Counted from the first letter of the stretch, positions 25,974-35,085 are shown. The stretch: DNA of 64,000 nucleotides from Lujinxingia vulgaris (GCF_007997015.1 NZ_VOSM01000014.1:30093-94092); one strand, 5' to 3'. Numbers and translations: made by a program. The notes: generated by a model not told the origin, from the letters alone.

Positions 25974-26100
25974 CATCTTCCTTCGGACCTCCGGGGGCTC
26001 TCGCTCGGAGAGCCTCCACCCGACCGGGCCGTGCGCTTGAATAAAAAAAGCAGGGGAGCATCCAACGCTGGCGAGTTCGGGCTTCTGATGGAGGTTTTTG

Positions 26101-27501
26101 ATGACGGGAGTTTCTATGCGAGGCGTGGTGCGTTTGGGTTCGCGGGCGATGGTGGCGCTGCTTGCTGTGGGGGCGATGTCGTCGTGCGCGGCGGTGGGGG
26201 CATCGCCGGAGTCGAGCGTTTGGAGGGCTGGCGAGTCGGCGGCGTATGGTGCGGAAGGTGCGGCGTCGAAGCAGGAGGAGGCCGCCGCGGAGGTGCAGAG
26301 GGGGCAGTACCGAGCGCTGTGGGAGCTGAGCTGCGAGGCGGCCGATGAGGCGTTTCGCGATCACAGCTGCATTATTCGGGACACCCTGGAGCTCGAGGAC
26401 GGCACGGTGATTGTGGCGGGCAATTACCGGGGGAACGTGCGCTTTGCTGGCGAGGTGCTCAAGGGAGGGACGATGCCCCGGGCGGTGATCGCCCGGCTCA
26501 CCGGGGATGGCGAGCTGATGTGGGTGCGTCACTTTGGCCAGGGCTGGCATAATGAGTTTCATGGCCTGGCGCCGGGGGATGGCGAGCGGTTTTATGTGAG
26601 CGGCATCGGCGCCAATGGCTTTCACCCGGAGTTTGAGCACATCCCCGATCCGGATCATATCGCAGCTTCGGTGCGCGGGTTTGTGGGCACGTTCACGCTT
26701 GATGGGGAATGGGCCGGCATCCGGGCGTTGCATCGCTGGCCGAGCCAGATCGCTGGCGATGAGGGCGATCTTCGGGTCTATTTTTCATCGGAGCGTGTCG
26801 TTCGCTACTCGCCGGAGCTCGAGGTGCTGGAGGATGTCGCCTTTGAGCTCGAGGAGGGCGCGTCGTTTGATGTCGCCGAGCTGGTGGGCAAAGACGCGAT
26901 CTGGCGGATTCACGGGGAGCGACGCGAGGGGGGCGTTGAGCGCCTGGCGACCCTCTACCACGGGAGTGAGCCGCAATTTGAGGTGGTGCTTCCGGGCATG
27001 CCATCGCATCCGAGGGTCGCTGTGGATCAAGAGGGAGCGCTGACGCTTGCCGGCGTCTCGCACCCCTATGAGGCGTATAGCGACGATTACAGGATTCACT
27101 GGGCCAGGGTGTCGATGGATGGCGAGGTGGTGTGGAGCGCGGGCGACGCGCTTCGTTTTCCGATGGAGGGCTATCGCCCCCGGGTTCTGGGGGTGCGCGT
27201 CGCTGAGGAGAGGGTCATCACGCTTGTATATCACGGCGCGGAGCTGGAGATGCTGGGGCAGGCCTTTCGAAGCAGCGAGTCGGAGAATGCGCCCAGCGGG
27301 GTGGTCCGTGTGATTCATGACGCCAGGACTGGGCGGCTCCTCAGGATTGAAAGCCCCGAGAGTGATTGCCTGGGAAGCATGATTTTCACCAGACCGGACT
27401 ACCGGGGGTATCGGGGGAAAAGCGCGCTGATCTCGGCGAATCGGAGCGCGTGTCATCCCACGCCTGCTCGATTATTTAAGTTGAGCGAACCTGGGGAATG
27501 A
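26101..27501 (+). CDS. Lipoprotein with beta-propeller-like repeats
   Basis: A 466-residue exported protein with signal ending AVGAMSSC (lipobox). After a low-complexity linker, the mature part is a series of beta blades such as DTLELEDGTVIVAGNYRGNVRF, VIARLTGDGELMWVRHFG and HWARVSMDGEVVWSAGDALRF, typical of the secreted 'DGxLxWxRxFG' propeller proteins of myxobacteria. No catalytic motif is seen. GGAGG six bases before the ATG at 26101 supports that start. The next gene is 212 bases away, so it is probably transcribed alone. Confidence 0.78.
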   Translation: MTGVSMRGVVRLGSRAMVALLAVGAMSSCAAVGASPESSVWRAGESAAYGAEGAASKQEEAAAEVQRGQYRALWELSCEAADEAFRDHSCIIRDTLELEDGTVIVAGNYRGNVRFAGEVLKGGTMPRAVIARLTGDGELMWVRHFGQGWHNEFHGLAPGDGERFYVSGIGANGFHPEFEHIPDPDHIAASVRGFVGTFTLDGEWAGIRALHRWPSQIAGDEGDLRVYFSSERVVRYSPELEVLEDVAFELEEGASFDVAELVGKDAIWRIHGERREGGVERLATLYHGSEPQFEVVLPGMPSHPRVAVDQEGALTLAGVSHPYEAYSDDYRIHWARVSMDGEVVWSAGDALRFPMEGYRPRVLGVRVAEERVITLVYHGAELEMLGQAFRSSESENAPSGVVRVIHDARTGRLLRIESPESDCLGSMIFTRPDYRGYRGKSALISANRSACHPTPARLFKLSEPGE

Positions 27502-27713
27502 TGCACAGCGATGGTTATAAACAATGCTATGAGGGTGATGTGGAAGGTGACCCGGCGCCTGGTGGCGGCAGACAACCGACACATCAAGTGAATTGAAATG
27601 CAGTGCTCCCTGAACTAGCTTCACACTCACTGGAACCAGGTAAGCAAAGTGTTCATCGCGTGAGGTCGCGTGAGACGCGGTCTCGTAAACAGGTTGTTAT
27701 CAGGACGTAAGTT

Positions 27714-28835
27714 ATGATTGAGTCGAAGTCGACGTTGGATGTTATCGCCATGCATCGCCCGGTCGCGACAGTGCGCCGGTTGGCCCTGAGAGGCGCGCTG
27801 GGAGTGGGTGTGTTGCTCTGGGCCGCCGCCTGTTCCGGTACTGATGGTATGGATGGGGCTGACGGTATGGACGGTGCTGATGGTGAGGCATTGATGGTCA
27901 GTACTTCAGACGCCTCGGTCGAGCAGTGCCCGGCGGGGGGGCGAATTCTGACCTTCGGCTACGACAATGATGGCGACGACGCGATCGATGAGGTTGTCAG
28001 CGAAGAACAGATCTGCGACGGGGCGCCCGGCGCGACGGGGGCGCAGGGAGAGCAGGGAGAGCAGGGACCCGCCGGAGAGCCGGGGCAGGACGGTCAGGAC
28101 CTTCTTCTGGAGACTTCCGACGCGTCGATGGATGCGTGCGTGTTTGGGGGGACGGTGTACGTCTTTGGGTATGATAGGGATGGGGATGGAGTTATTGACG
28201 ATATCTCTGCTGAGCAAACCGTTTGCGAGCGTTCGTTTGCGCTGGATGGTATTGAGGTCCTCTTCCACGTGGATATGTCGATGGCGGAAGACGCGACACT
28301 TGCGGGGCTGGAGGCCCTGGAGGCTGAGGGGGCCATCGCGTTGACCGTTAGCGAAACTCAAGAGGAGATGACCACGCAGATGGCCACAGGAGATTACGAT
28401 GTTGTGGTCTACTTCAAGCAAGATGGGTTCATGAGCAACCCGACACGCGCCGCCGTTGAAGGATGGGTGGAAGACGGCGGAAGGATGATCTTTAGCACCT
28501 TCAAGTCTCAAGATGATGACGCCACGCTTCTCGCTCTGAAAGCCTCGTTTGGAGAGACAAACCAGTCGGAGGCGGTCTTCTTTGATGAGCGTTTTCGAGG
28601 GGTGGTTCCGTTGCCTTTGCCCCTTGAGAGTGCGGGGTGGACGAGTTTCTCCAGCGGTCTGGAACCTCTCGGCGACGGGCGTTCGATCTGCGCGTTTGAG
28701 AACGGAGAGTCCTGCGCGGTCGTGGGTAATGACGGGCGTACTGTGGTGCTCGGTTTTCTGGGCGACTCGTATCGAGCTGAGTTTGGGCGAGGGCTGATGG
28801 AGAGCTTGCTGGGCGTTGTGACGAGTGCGCCGTGA
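27714..28835 (+). CDS. Collagen-like/DUF7151 lipoprotein with Rossmann-like C-terminus
   Basis: A 373-residue protein. Signal and lipobox LWAAACSG; then GTDGMDGADGMDGADG triplets; a first DUF7151-type unit (about 60-106: CPAGGRILTFGYDNDGDDAIDEVV...QICDG); a short collagen segment ([22 protein letters not shown]); a second unit (about 129-173); and a C-terminal domain of about 195 residues (EVLFHVDMSM...DYDVVVYFK...VEGWVEDGGRMIFSTFKSQDD) that looks like a class-I-amidotransferase or ThuA-like fold without its catalytic Cys. It is surface-anchored by inference; binding partner unknown. AGGA precedes the ATG at 27714. It belongs to the same class as the protein at 11598 but has a different head domain. 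Confidence 0.8.
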   Translation: MIESKSTLDVIAMHRPVATVRRLALRGALGVGVLLWAAACSGTDGMDGADGMDGADGEALMVSTSDASVEQCPAGGRILTFGYDNDGDDAIDEVVSEEQICDGAPGATGAQGEQGEQGPAGEPGQDGQDLLLETSDASMDACVFGGTVYVFGYDRDGDGVIDDISAEQTVCERSFALDGIEVLFHVDMSMAEDATLAGLEALEAEGAIALTVSETQEEMTTQMATGDYDVVVYFKQDGFMSNPTRAAVEGWVEDGGRMIFSTFKSQDDDATLLALKASFGETNQSEAVFFDERFRGVVPLPLPLESAGWTSFSSGLEPLGDGRSICAFENGESCAVVGNDGRTVVLGFLGDSYRAEFGRGLMESLLGVVTSAP

Positions 28836-28868
28836 GTGGCGTTTGGGCTCGGGGCTTCGGTACGCGCG

Positions 28869-29125
28869 ATGGGGTTCTCCACCATCGGCGACGCTTGGCT
28901 TCTTCTGGCGCATCCCGAAGCGGTGAAACGGGAGGACTGGGCGGAGCTGGTTCGCCATGTTCTGGACAGAAAAAGGCCCGCTTCGGCAGTGGCGCATGTC
29001 TGAGCTTCGGCTGGGAAGAGGCCGATGAGCTCTTTGCGTTGGAGCATGTTCGAGCGCATCCCCGGGCCCGCGACCTCTGGCGTTATGCCGATGCGATTCT
29101 TCCCCTGGAGGGCACCTCGCCCTGA
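28869..29125 (+). pseudogene. Frameshifted small gene
   Basis: From ATG 28869 the sequence reads MGFSTIGDAWLLLAHPEAVK then REDWAELVRHVLDRKRPASAVAHV and a stop near 29001. In another frame, without a gap, the next bases read LSFGWEEADELFALEHVRAH then PRARDLWRYADAILPLEGTSP and a stop at 29125. Both halves have strongly GC-biased third positions and sensible composition, so I read it as one ~85-residue gene with a frameshift near 28990-29000. The family is unknown. Two overlapping small genes are the alternative. Confidence 0.45.
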
Positions 29126-29456
29126 CTATGCGACGACGTAGCGGAATGTCTCGATGGGGCCTCGGTGCCCCCTGTGTATCCGTGTGAGGCGTATGTAAGG
29201 CGATGTATGCGCGTGTTCGTGCTCGCACGACTCCCTTCGCGCGCACGAGCCTCCCGGGCACCGCAACCACCTCGCCAGCCAACCTCCTGACCGCAGCAGT
29301 CGCTTGTCGATCCCCGCGCTATCACAGGCTCCGGTCCCTCTCTCGGTCGCTCCTTCGCAACAATCGATTCGCCCCGACCCTCACCGTGGCGTAGGTTGGG
29401 GGGGAGAGCGCCACGCGCAGCGTGCGGCGCCGCGACGTATCTCCCAGGGTGACGTT
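29126..29456. other. Upstream region of the tyrosine ammonia-lyase gene
   Basis: About 330 bases without a convincing gene. A longer in-frame reading from 29304 exists, but its N-terminal 51 residues are low-complexity and match no lyase. The stretch probably holds the promoter of the light-sensing gene set; I cannot place -35 and -10 boxes with confidence. Confidence 0.4.
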
Positions 29457-30968
29457 TTGAGCGATGTTCTGAAGTTGGGCCCCGACACGTGGGTCAGGTG
29501 TGAGGCCATCGATGAGGTGGCGTGTGGGGGGCGTATGATCGCCATCAGCGTCGAGGCTGAAGACGCTATTGAGGGGTGTCATCGACTTCTGGAGGAGGAG
29601 CGGGAGAAGGGGGCGCTGATCTACGGGCTGACCACGGGATTTGGGCCTCTGGCCAACCGTCAGGTGGAGCTCGGTGAGCTTGAGCGGCTGCAGAAAAACC
29701 TCGTGTACCACCTGGCCAGCGGGGTGGGGGAGCCTTTTGGGGAGGATGTGACGCGGGCGATGATGGCGTGTCGGGCGGTGTGTCTGGCGCGGGGGCGCTC
29801 GGCGGTGCGGCTGGAGACCTTGCAGCTGCTCGTGCGCTGGCTTCAGGACGGGCTTGTGCCGGTGGTGCCGCGTTACGGGTCGGTGGGGGCCAGCGGGGAT
29901 CTGACGCCGCTTGCGCACGTGGCGCTGGCGATGATGGGGGAGGGGGAGGTCTTTGAGGAGGGGCGCGCGGTGGCGGCGAGCTCGGTGTTGGAGAAGCGAG
30001 GCATTCAGCCGCTGCGTTTGAGTGATCGCGATGGGCTGGCGCTGGTCAACGGCACGAGCGCCACCACGGCGATGGCGGCGCTGGCGCAGGTGCGCGCGCA
30101 GCGCGCGTTAGACTGGGCGGTGGGGTTGAGTGCGGCGTTTTGCGATGTGCTCGGGGGGCATGCGCAGGCCTATGATGAGGTGTTTGGCGAGGTGCGGCCG
30201 CATCCGGGGCAGGTGCGGGTGGCGGCGGCGTTGCGCGAGGCGCTGGCCGATAGCGCGCGGGTGGAGCGGGGCTTTGGAGAGAGCCGGGGCCTTCCGCAAG
30301 ACCCCTACACGCTGCGCTGTGTGCCGCAGATGCTCGGCGCGGTCGATGATGCGCTGGGCTTCCACCGGGAGGTGGTGGAGCGGGAGATCAATGCGGTGAG
30401 TGACAACCCCATCTTTGATGTGGCGCGGGGGCAGGTGCGCCACGGGGGCAACTTCTTCGGGCAGCATGTGGCGATGGCCAGCGACCTGCTCAACACCCAG
30501 CTCGTGACGATGGCGGTGCTGGCCGAGCGCCAGTGTGCTCGGCTGATGGATGAGGCGCTCTCGGGGCTGCCGGCGTTTTTGCAGTGGGAGGACGTGGGGG
30601 TGCAGAGCGGGATGATGGGGGCGCAGGTCACGGCGTCGAGTCTGGTGGCGCAGATGCGCGGGCAGATGGTGGCGCTCTCGGTGCAGTCGATGCCCACCAA
30701 CGGCAACAATCAGGACGTCAACCCGATGGCGACGCTCGCTGCGTTGCGCAGCCTGGAGCTTGTGGAGCGATTGAGTGAGGTGCTGGGGATCCTCGCGCTC
30801 GGGGTGGCCCAGGCGGTGCGCAAGATCCAGGCGCACGGCCAGGGGGGCTTTGCCGAAGCGACAGTTCGGCGGGTGGAGCGGGTGCTGGAGGTGGCCTCGA
30901 CCATCGAGGCCGATCGACCGCTCTACGGCGATATTCGGGCGATCGCGGGGCTGGTGGTGGGATGTTGA
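29457..30968 (+). CDS. Tyrosine ammonia-lyase (HAL/PAL family)
   Basis: A 503-residue MIO enzyme. The prosthetic-group triad Ala145-Ser146-Gly147 lies in GSVGASGDLTPLAH. The selectivity loop reads NLVYHLASGVG, with His85-Leu86; in Rhodobacter sphaeroides TAL the triad is 149-151 and the tyrosine-recognising pair is His89-Leu90, so both features are offset by exactly four. Further agreement includes YGLTTGFG (Tyr56), HGGNFFGQHVAMASD, GMMGAQVTASSL and ETDRPL-like EADRPLYGDI. The enzyme deaminates L-tyrosine to p-coumarate, the precursor of the photoactive yellow protein chromophore. I chose the TTG at 29457: AGGG lies seven bases upstream and the resulting length equals that of known TALs. The next gene, 135 bases on and on the same strand, encodes a PYP-like photosensor. 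Histidine ammonia-lyase is the alternative, but there is no hut gene nearby. Confidence 0.88.
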   Translation: MSDVLKLGPDTWVRCEAIDEVACGGRMIAISVEAEDAIEGCHRLLEEEREKGALIYGLTTGFGPLANRQVELGELERLQKNLVYHLASGVGEPFGEDVTRAMMACRAVCLARGRSAVRLETLQLLVRWLQDGLVPVVPRYGSVGASGDLTPLAHVALAMMGEGEVFEEGRAVAASSVLEKRGIQPLRLSDRDGLALVNGTSATTAMAALAQVRAQRALDWAVGLSAAFCDVLGGHAQAYDEVFGEVRPHPGQVRVAAALREALADSARVERGFGESRGLPQDPYTLRCVPQMLGAVDDALGFHREVVEREINAVSDNPIFDVARGQVRHGGNFFGQHVAMASDLLNTQLVTMAVLAERQCARLMDEALSGLPAFLQWEDVGVQSGMMGAQVTASSLVAQMRGQMVALSVQSMPTNGNNQDVNPMATLAALRSLELVERLSEVLGILALGVAQAVRKIQAHGQGGFAEATVRRVERVLEVASTIEADRPLYGDIRAIAGLVVGC

Positions 30969-31103
30969 ACAGGTTTTGAATAGATAAATATCAAAAAAGG
31001 TGTTCAATCCCTTGTCAAAGTGAAGATGGGGTCGATTCTTGCGGTGTCGATGGCGTGCGTGCGCGCCTTAAGTTTTGTAACGCAGCCCGCAAGGTGAACC
31101 CCC

Positions 31104-32153
31104 ATGAGCGATGAACGCAAGAGCTTCCCGTTGGACGTAGCGCTGCTTGAGGCGGTGCTCGACCATCTGCCGATCGGCGCCATTCTGCTCGACGATGAAG
31201 GCATCATTCGCCGCTTCAATCGCTACGAAGAGCAGCTCTCGGGCAGAAAGCGCGAGAAGACGATCGGTAAATCCTTCTTCAGCGATGTGGCTCCCTGCAC
31301 CTCCGATATTGAGCTGGGGCCGAAGTTTCGCGAAGGGATTGAGAACAACAACCTCGATCTCGATATTGAGTTCTCTTTTCCCTACCCCTTCAATCGGGTG
31401 CCGCGGGATGTGCGGATTCGTGCGGCGAGTGTGAGTTCTGCGAGCGATCGGGCGCATGTGGTGCTGATTGAGGATATTACGTCGCGGCGTCAGCTTCAGC
31501 GCAACAACGCCGAGATGATGATGGGGCTCAAGTCGATGGTGGCGCGCTGGCGCGGCAGCGAGCAGAGCGAGAGCTACCAGCGCCTGGCGTTTGGCGGCGC
31601 GGATGCCTTTGAGGAGGAGGCGATCGTGCTCTACGCCGACGTCTCGGGGTTCGGGAGTCTGGCGGCGCGCACGCCGCCGGCGGAGCTTTTTCAGGTGGTC
31701 GACTGTCAGCTGCAGGCGGCGATTGAGGCGATCAGCCGCCGCGGCGGGCATGTCGACGAGGTCAACGGCCAGGGGGTGGTAGGCGTGTTTCTGCTTAACG
31801 GCGGGCAGCGCGTGGTGAGTGACGCGGTGCGGGCGGCCCAGGAGGTGGTTGAGGCCAGCCGCTCGGCGTTGGAGCTGCCCTTTCGGGTGGGGCTGGCGGT
31901 GGGGCGCGTGTTTAACGGGCCGGTGGGTCGTAAGGAGTTCGGCGGGCGGGCGACCGTGGGTCAGCCCGTGCTCACGGCTCGGGCGATTGCCCAGGTGGGG
32001 CGAGGCCACGAGATCGTGATGGAAGAGGGCGTCAAAGAGCGGCTCGGTGAGGTCGGAAAGACCAGTGAGCTGCGCGGGGTGGTGCCCACCGGCATCGCCA
32101 ACCCGGGCACGCTGCATCGTCTGGAAGCGCTGGAGCTTCCCAGACGCGCCTGA
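31104..32153 (+). CDS. PYP-like photosensor fused to a degenerate class III cyclase domain
   Basis: A 349-residue cytoplasmic protein. Residues about 12-125 are a PAS domain of the photoactive yellow protein type: LPIGAILLDDEGIIRRFNRY, GKSFFSDVAPCTSDIE and PKFREGIENNNLDLDIEFSFPYP. Aligned to Halorhodospira PYP, Cys65 is the chromophore Cys69, Glu42 is Glu46, Arg48 is Arg52, Ser46 replaces Thr50 and Phe38 replaces Tyr42; the 23-residue Glu-Cys spacing is identical. A coiled linker (about 127-150) leads to a class III nucleotidyl-cyclase-like domain (about 170-345). This keeps the first metal Asp (Asp179, LYADVSGF) but has Gln223 where the second metal Asp belongs (NGQG for GDG) and lacks the transition-state Asn, so it is probably not a cyclase but a signalling or binding module. 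AGGTG precedes the ATG. It lies between TAL and a Ser/Thr kinase. Confidence 0.85.
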   Translation: MSDERKSFPLDVALLEAVLDHLPIGAILLDDEGIIRRFNRYEEQLSGRKREKTIGKSFFSDVAPCTSDIELGPKFREGIENNNLDLDIEFSFPYPFNRVPRDVRIRAASVSSASDRAHVVLIEDITSRRQLQRNNAEMMMGLKSMVARWRGSEQSESYQRLAFGGADAFEEEAIVLYADVSGFGSLAARTPPAELFQVVDCQLQAAIEAISRRGGHVDEVNGQGVVGVFLLNGGQRVVSDAVRAAQEVVEASRSALELPFRVGLAVGRVFNGPVGRKEFGGRATVGQPVLTARAIAQVGRGHEIVMEEGVKERLGEVGKTSELRGVVPTGIANPGTLHRLEALELPRRA

Positions 32154-32209
32154 TCGGCGCGGAACCCTTTTCTAGCTCGCGATCGCCCCATGCGCGTGGA
32201 GACTTTTCG

Positions 32210-34510
32210 ATGAACCCGACAGCCAGCACGACAACCGATGATCACGCGGCGTTGCCCCGGGGCTTTGTGCTCCAGGGACGCTACGTCATTGACTCGCTCA
32301 TCGGTTCGGGGGGGATGGGGCATATTTATCTGGCACACCAGCGACCCTTTAACCGGCCGATGGCCATCAAGGTGATGCATGCGGAGCACTCCAAAAATGA
32401 GGTGCTCACCCAGCGCTTCTTTCAGGAGGCCCAGGCGGTAAGCCAGCTTTCGCACCCCAACACGGTGACGGTGTTCGACTTTGGTCGCACCGACGACGAC
32501 CTGCTCTTTATCGCGATGGAGTTTGTGGAGGGCGTACCACTCGGGCAGCTGATCCGGGAGGCGGGGCGGCTTACGCTGGAGGATGCTGTCTCGTTTACGG
32601 TGCAGATCGCCCAGGCGCTGGGGGAGGCGCATCAGAAGGGCATCATTCACCGGGATTTGAAGCCCGATAACGTGATGGTGGTGCGTCAGCGGGGCACCGA
32701 TCCTTTTGTGAAAGTGCTGGATTTTGGCATCGCCAAGGTCGTCGATAAGGCCGAGACCTTTACGCAGGCGGGCAGCATCGTGGGCACGCCGCATTATATG
32801 GCGCCGGAGCAGGCGCGCAGCGCGCCGATTGACGGACGCGCGGATCTTTATGCGCTGGGGTGTTGTCTTTACGAGATGCTCAGCGGGCGGCCGCCTTACG
32901 ATGGGAGCTCGGTGGTGGGGATTCTGGTGGCGCATCAGAACAACCCGATTCCCGAGCTCGGCGCAGACTACCCGGTGATGCTGCGGCAGTTTATGCAGCG
33001 GGCGATGGGCAAAGATCCCGAAGATCGTCCGCCGACGGCGGCGGCCTTTGTGGCGGAGCTGATGGCGTGTTTTATGGCGACGCCGCCGCCGGAATCAGGC
33101 CGGGGTTCGGCAGGCCGTCGGGATTCGGCGGTGGGGATCGAGGAGCGGTTGAGGGCGCACGCCAGGGCGCGCTCGGCGATGAGTTCAGCACGTGAGCGCG
33201 GGCCGATGTCGGTCTCCAGCACCCTGGATGGGCAGGGGCCGATGGCCGGGAGGAAGCCGCTGCCGACGCCGGGCTCCTACTTAAAGTCGGATAGCGACAG
33301 CTCCATTCGCCTGCCTCGCCCCGCCGTCTCCCGCGAGACGAGGCCCTCGCCGGTGCCTTTTCGGGCGCTGGTGGAGCAGAAGAGCCAGGAGCGTCAGGAG
33401 AGCTCCGGGCTGCCGCGGCCTTCGTGGGATGATGCCTCGATCTCGGGGGAGGTCAGCACGAAGACGCTGCCCTCGGGCTCGCACCCGGTGGCCTCGGAGT
33501 ACTTTGAAAGGGAGCGGGAGCGCATCGCGTCAAATCCCGCCCTGGGGCAGGCCCCCACCATGGCCGCAGGCATCAGCACGCCGGGCTCCTCGCCGCAGAT
33601 CAAGGCGCTTGTGCGGGAGGGGGCGCAGCGAGCGTCGCAGTCGGGGGTGGGGAGTGCGCCGGGTGTGGCGCAGCAGGCGTCGCAGCCGGGGTATGGGAGT
33701 GTGCCCGGGACGTCTGCACAGCCGGGCTCGCAGCCCGGGTATGGGAGCGCGCCGGGTGTTGCGGCACAGCCGGGCTCGCAGCCCGGGTATGAGAGCGCGG
33801 CGGATGCGCGCGCCGCGGTGGACCGCGAAGCGGTGGTCAGCGAAGCGGCGATGTCGCAAAGCAGACAGCAGCGTGCGGCCGGAGCGCCGGGGTGGGTGTG
33901 GCCGGTGGTGGTCCTGGCGAGTGTGATGGTGCTGAGTGTGGCGCTGGTGGTGAGCTCGGGAGGCGATACAGGGCAGGCATCGCAAAACGCCGGGGTGGAA
34001 GAGGGCGGGGAGGTGGCGTCAGGAGTGGCCGAGCCGGCTGTTGCGAGTGCGCAGCCGCTCTCACTCGACAGCGATCCGAGTGGGGCGACGGTGGTCATCG
34101 ACGGGGTGCCGGTAGGGCGAACGCCGCTGACGCATCGGGTCGCTGGCGAGGTGGTTGGCGAGGTGCGTTTTGAGCTGCGCGGCTATGAGACGCTGCGTTT
34201 TGCCGACGTTCCGGTGCGCGCCGAGGGCGACAACCGCCTCTTCGGCGTGATGGAGCGGCAGGCGCTCGCCATCGATGTGCGCGCGCCACGCCAGGGCGGG
34301 GTGCTGCTGGTCAACGGTGAGGTTTTGGGCGAGCCGATGGGAGCGCTCGCGCAGGTCTATGAGGCGACCTGGCCGGAGGGGGAGGTGGAGCTTGTGTGGC
34401 GCCACCCGGACTTTGAAGACGTGCGCCGGGTGGTGCCAGCGCGTGGCGTGAAGACGCCCCTGCGCTGGGAGATCTCGGAGGCAGCGCTGGTGGAGCGCAG
34501 TGAGGGCTAA
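32210..34510 (+). CDS. Ser/Thr protein kinase with PEGA domain
   Basis: A 766-residue membrane kinase. The catalytic domain (about 24-290) is complete: glycine loop GSGGMG, Lys54 in MAIKVM, HRDLKPDN with Asp149, DFG with Asp172, and GTPHYMAPEQ. A long disordered, Ser/Pro-rich juxtamembrane region follows, with tandem GSQPGYGSAPGVAAQP-type units near residues 475-525, encoded by DNA repeats at about 33630-33800. A single membrane span (VWPVVVLASVMVLSVALVV) precedes a periplasmic PEGA domain (PLSLDSDPSGATVVIDGVPVGRTPL) at about 620-690. It begins 56 bases after the PYP-like gene, same strand, with GGAG before the ATG, so it is probably co-transcribed and may receive the light signal. Substrates are unknown. 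Confidence 0.9.
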   Translation: MNPTASTTTDDHAALPRGFVLQGRYVIDSLIGSGGMGHIYLAHQRPFNRPMAIKVMHAEHSKNEVLTQRFFQEAQAVSQLSHPNTVTVFDFGRTDDDLLFIAMEFVEGVPLGQLIREAGRLTLEDAVSFTVQIAQALGEAHQKGIIHRDLKPDNVMVVRQRGTDPFVKVLDFGIAKVVDKAETFTQAGSIVGTPHYMAPEQARSAPIDGRADLYALGCCLYEMLSGRPPYDGSSVVGILVAHQNNPIPELGADYPVMLRQFMQRAMGKDPEDRPPTAAAFVAELMACFMATPPPESGRGSAGRRDSAVGIEERLRAHARARSAMSSARERGPMSVSSTLDGQGPMAGRKPLPTPGSYLKSDSDSSIRLPRPAVSRETRPSPVPFRALVEQKSQERQESSGLPRPSWDDASISGEVSTKTLPSGSHPVASEYFERERERIASNPALGQAPTMAAGISTPGSSPQIKALVREGAQRASQSGVGSAPGVAQQASQPGYGSVPGTSAQPGSQPGYGSAPGVAAQPGSQPGYESAADARAAVDREAVVSEAAMSQSRQQRAAGAPGWVWPVVVLASVMVLSVALVVSSGGDTGQASQNAGVEEGGEVASGVAEPAVASAQPLSLDSDPSGATVVIDGVPVGRTPLTHRVAGEVVGEVRFELRGYETLRFADVPVRAEGDNRLFGVMERQALAIDVRAPRQGGVLLVNGEVLGEPMGALAQVYEATWPEGEVELVWRHPDFEDVRRVVPARGVKTPLRWEISEAALVERSEG

Positions 34511-34516
34511 GGTGGT

Positions 34517-34900
34517 TTAAGCCTCGGGGGGGACGCCCGGGATCACGGTATAATGGATGGTCATGGCGCGGATTTTTCCATCTTCGATGAGGTAGGAGTC
34601 GGCGCCATCTTCGACGCGGGCACCGTTTTTGCCGACGCCGCTCCACTCCAGAAACCCCAGGTGCCGCTCGACCATGATGCGGTGGTAGGTCCACTGGCCG
34701 TCGGGGAGTTGTTTTTGCAAAAGGCGCACCTTCTCGCGCAGGCCCTCCACCCCGCGGAAGATGCCGTAGGTGGTCATCAGGACGATGTCGGGGGCGAAGT
34801 TACGCTCGAGATCCGTCTCAAAATCCCAGCTTCGGGCCAGGTCGAGGTGGTCGTCCAAGACCTCACGGGCTGAGCGGCTGGCGAGGGTGTTTGGGTCCAT
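34517..34900 (-). CDS. SnoaL-like (NTF2-fold) protein
   Basis: A 127-residue protein with the SnoaL-like/NTF2 pattern: a first helix SAREVLDDHLDLARSWDFETDLERNFAPDIVLMTTYGIFRGVEGLREK, a central strand block, and the terminal VEDGADSYLIEDGKIRAMTIHYTV. Such proteins form cone-shaped barrels used as isomerases, dehydratases or binding domains; residues here do not single out one reaction. It is convergent with the kinase gene, whose stop lies six bases away, and appears to be monocistronic. Confidence 0.8.
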   Translation of the reverse strand: MDPNTLASRSAREVLDDHLDLARSWDFETDLERNFAPDIVLMTTYGIFRGVEGLREKVRLLQKQLPDGQWTYHRIMVERHLGFLEWSGVGKNGARVEDGADSYLIEDGKIRAMTIHYTVIPGVPPEA

Positions 34901-35019
34901 GGGAGGGCTCCGGGCTGGTCGGTGTATCGATCAGGACAGCGCTTCAGGGGCGCTTTTGATCGAAGATCGACGCGGGGCCGCGACCACCAACCGATCGCCG
35001 GAAGTTGGCGTCGTTGCTG

Positions 35020-35052
35020 GCTGATGTCCGTCTCTCGGACGGATCTTTTTGG
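35020..35052. terminator. Hairpin with U-run, part of the dispersed element family
   Basis: GTCCGTCTCTCGGACGGATC followed by TTTTT on the plus strand. GTCCG and CGGAC form a stem with a short loop. The preceding CTGATGTCCG is shared with the dispersed palindromic elements, so this looks like a truncated copy acting as an intrinsic terminator in the 34901-35085 interval. Confidence 0.5.
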
Positions 35053-35085
35053 ATATTTTCGGATGCTTTCAGACACGCGGCCGGC

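Noticed and set aside
29304..29456. Longer start for the ammonia-lyase
   Set aside because: The extra 51 residues are low-complexity with no lyase match. The TTG at 29457 has a ribosome site and gives the usual family length.
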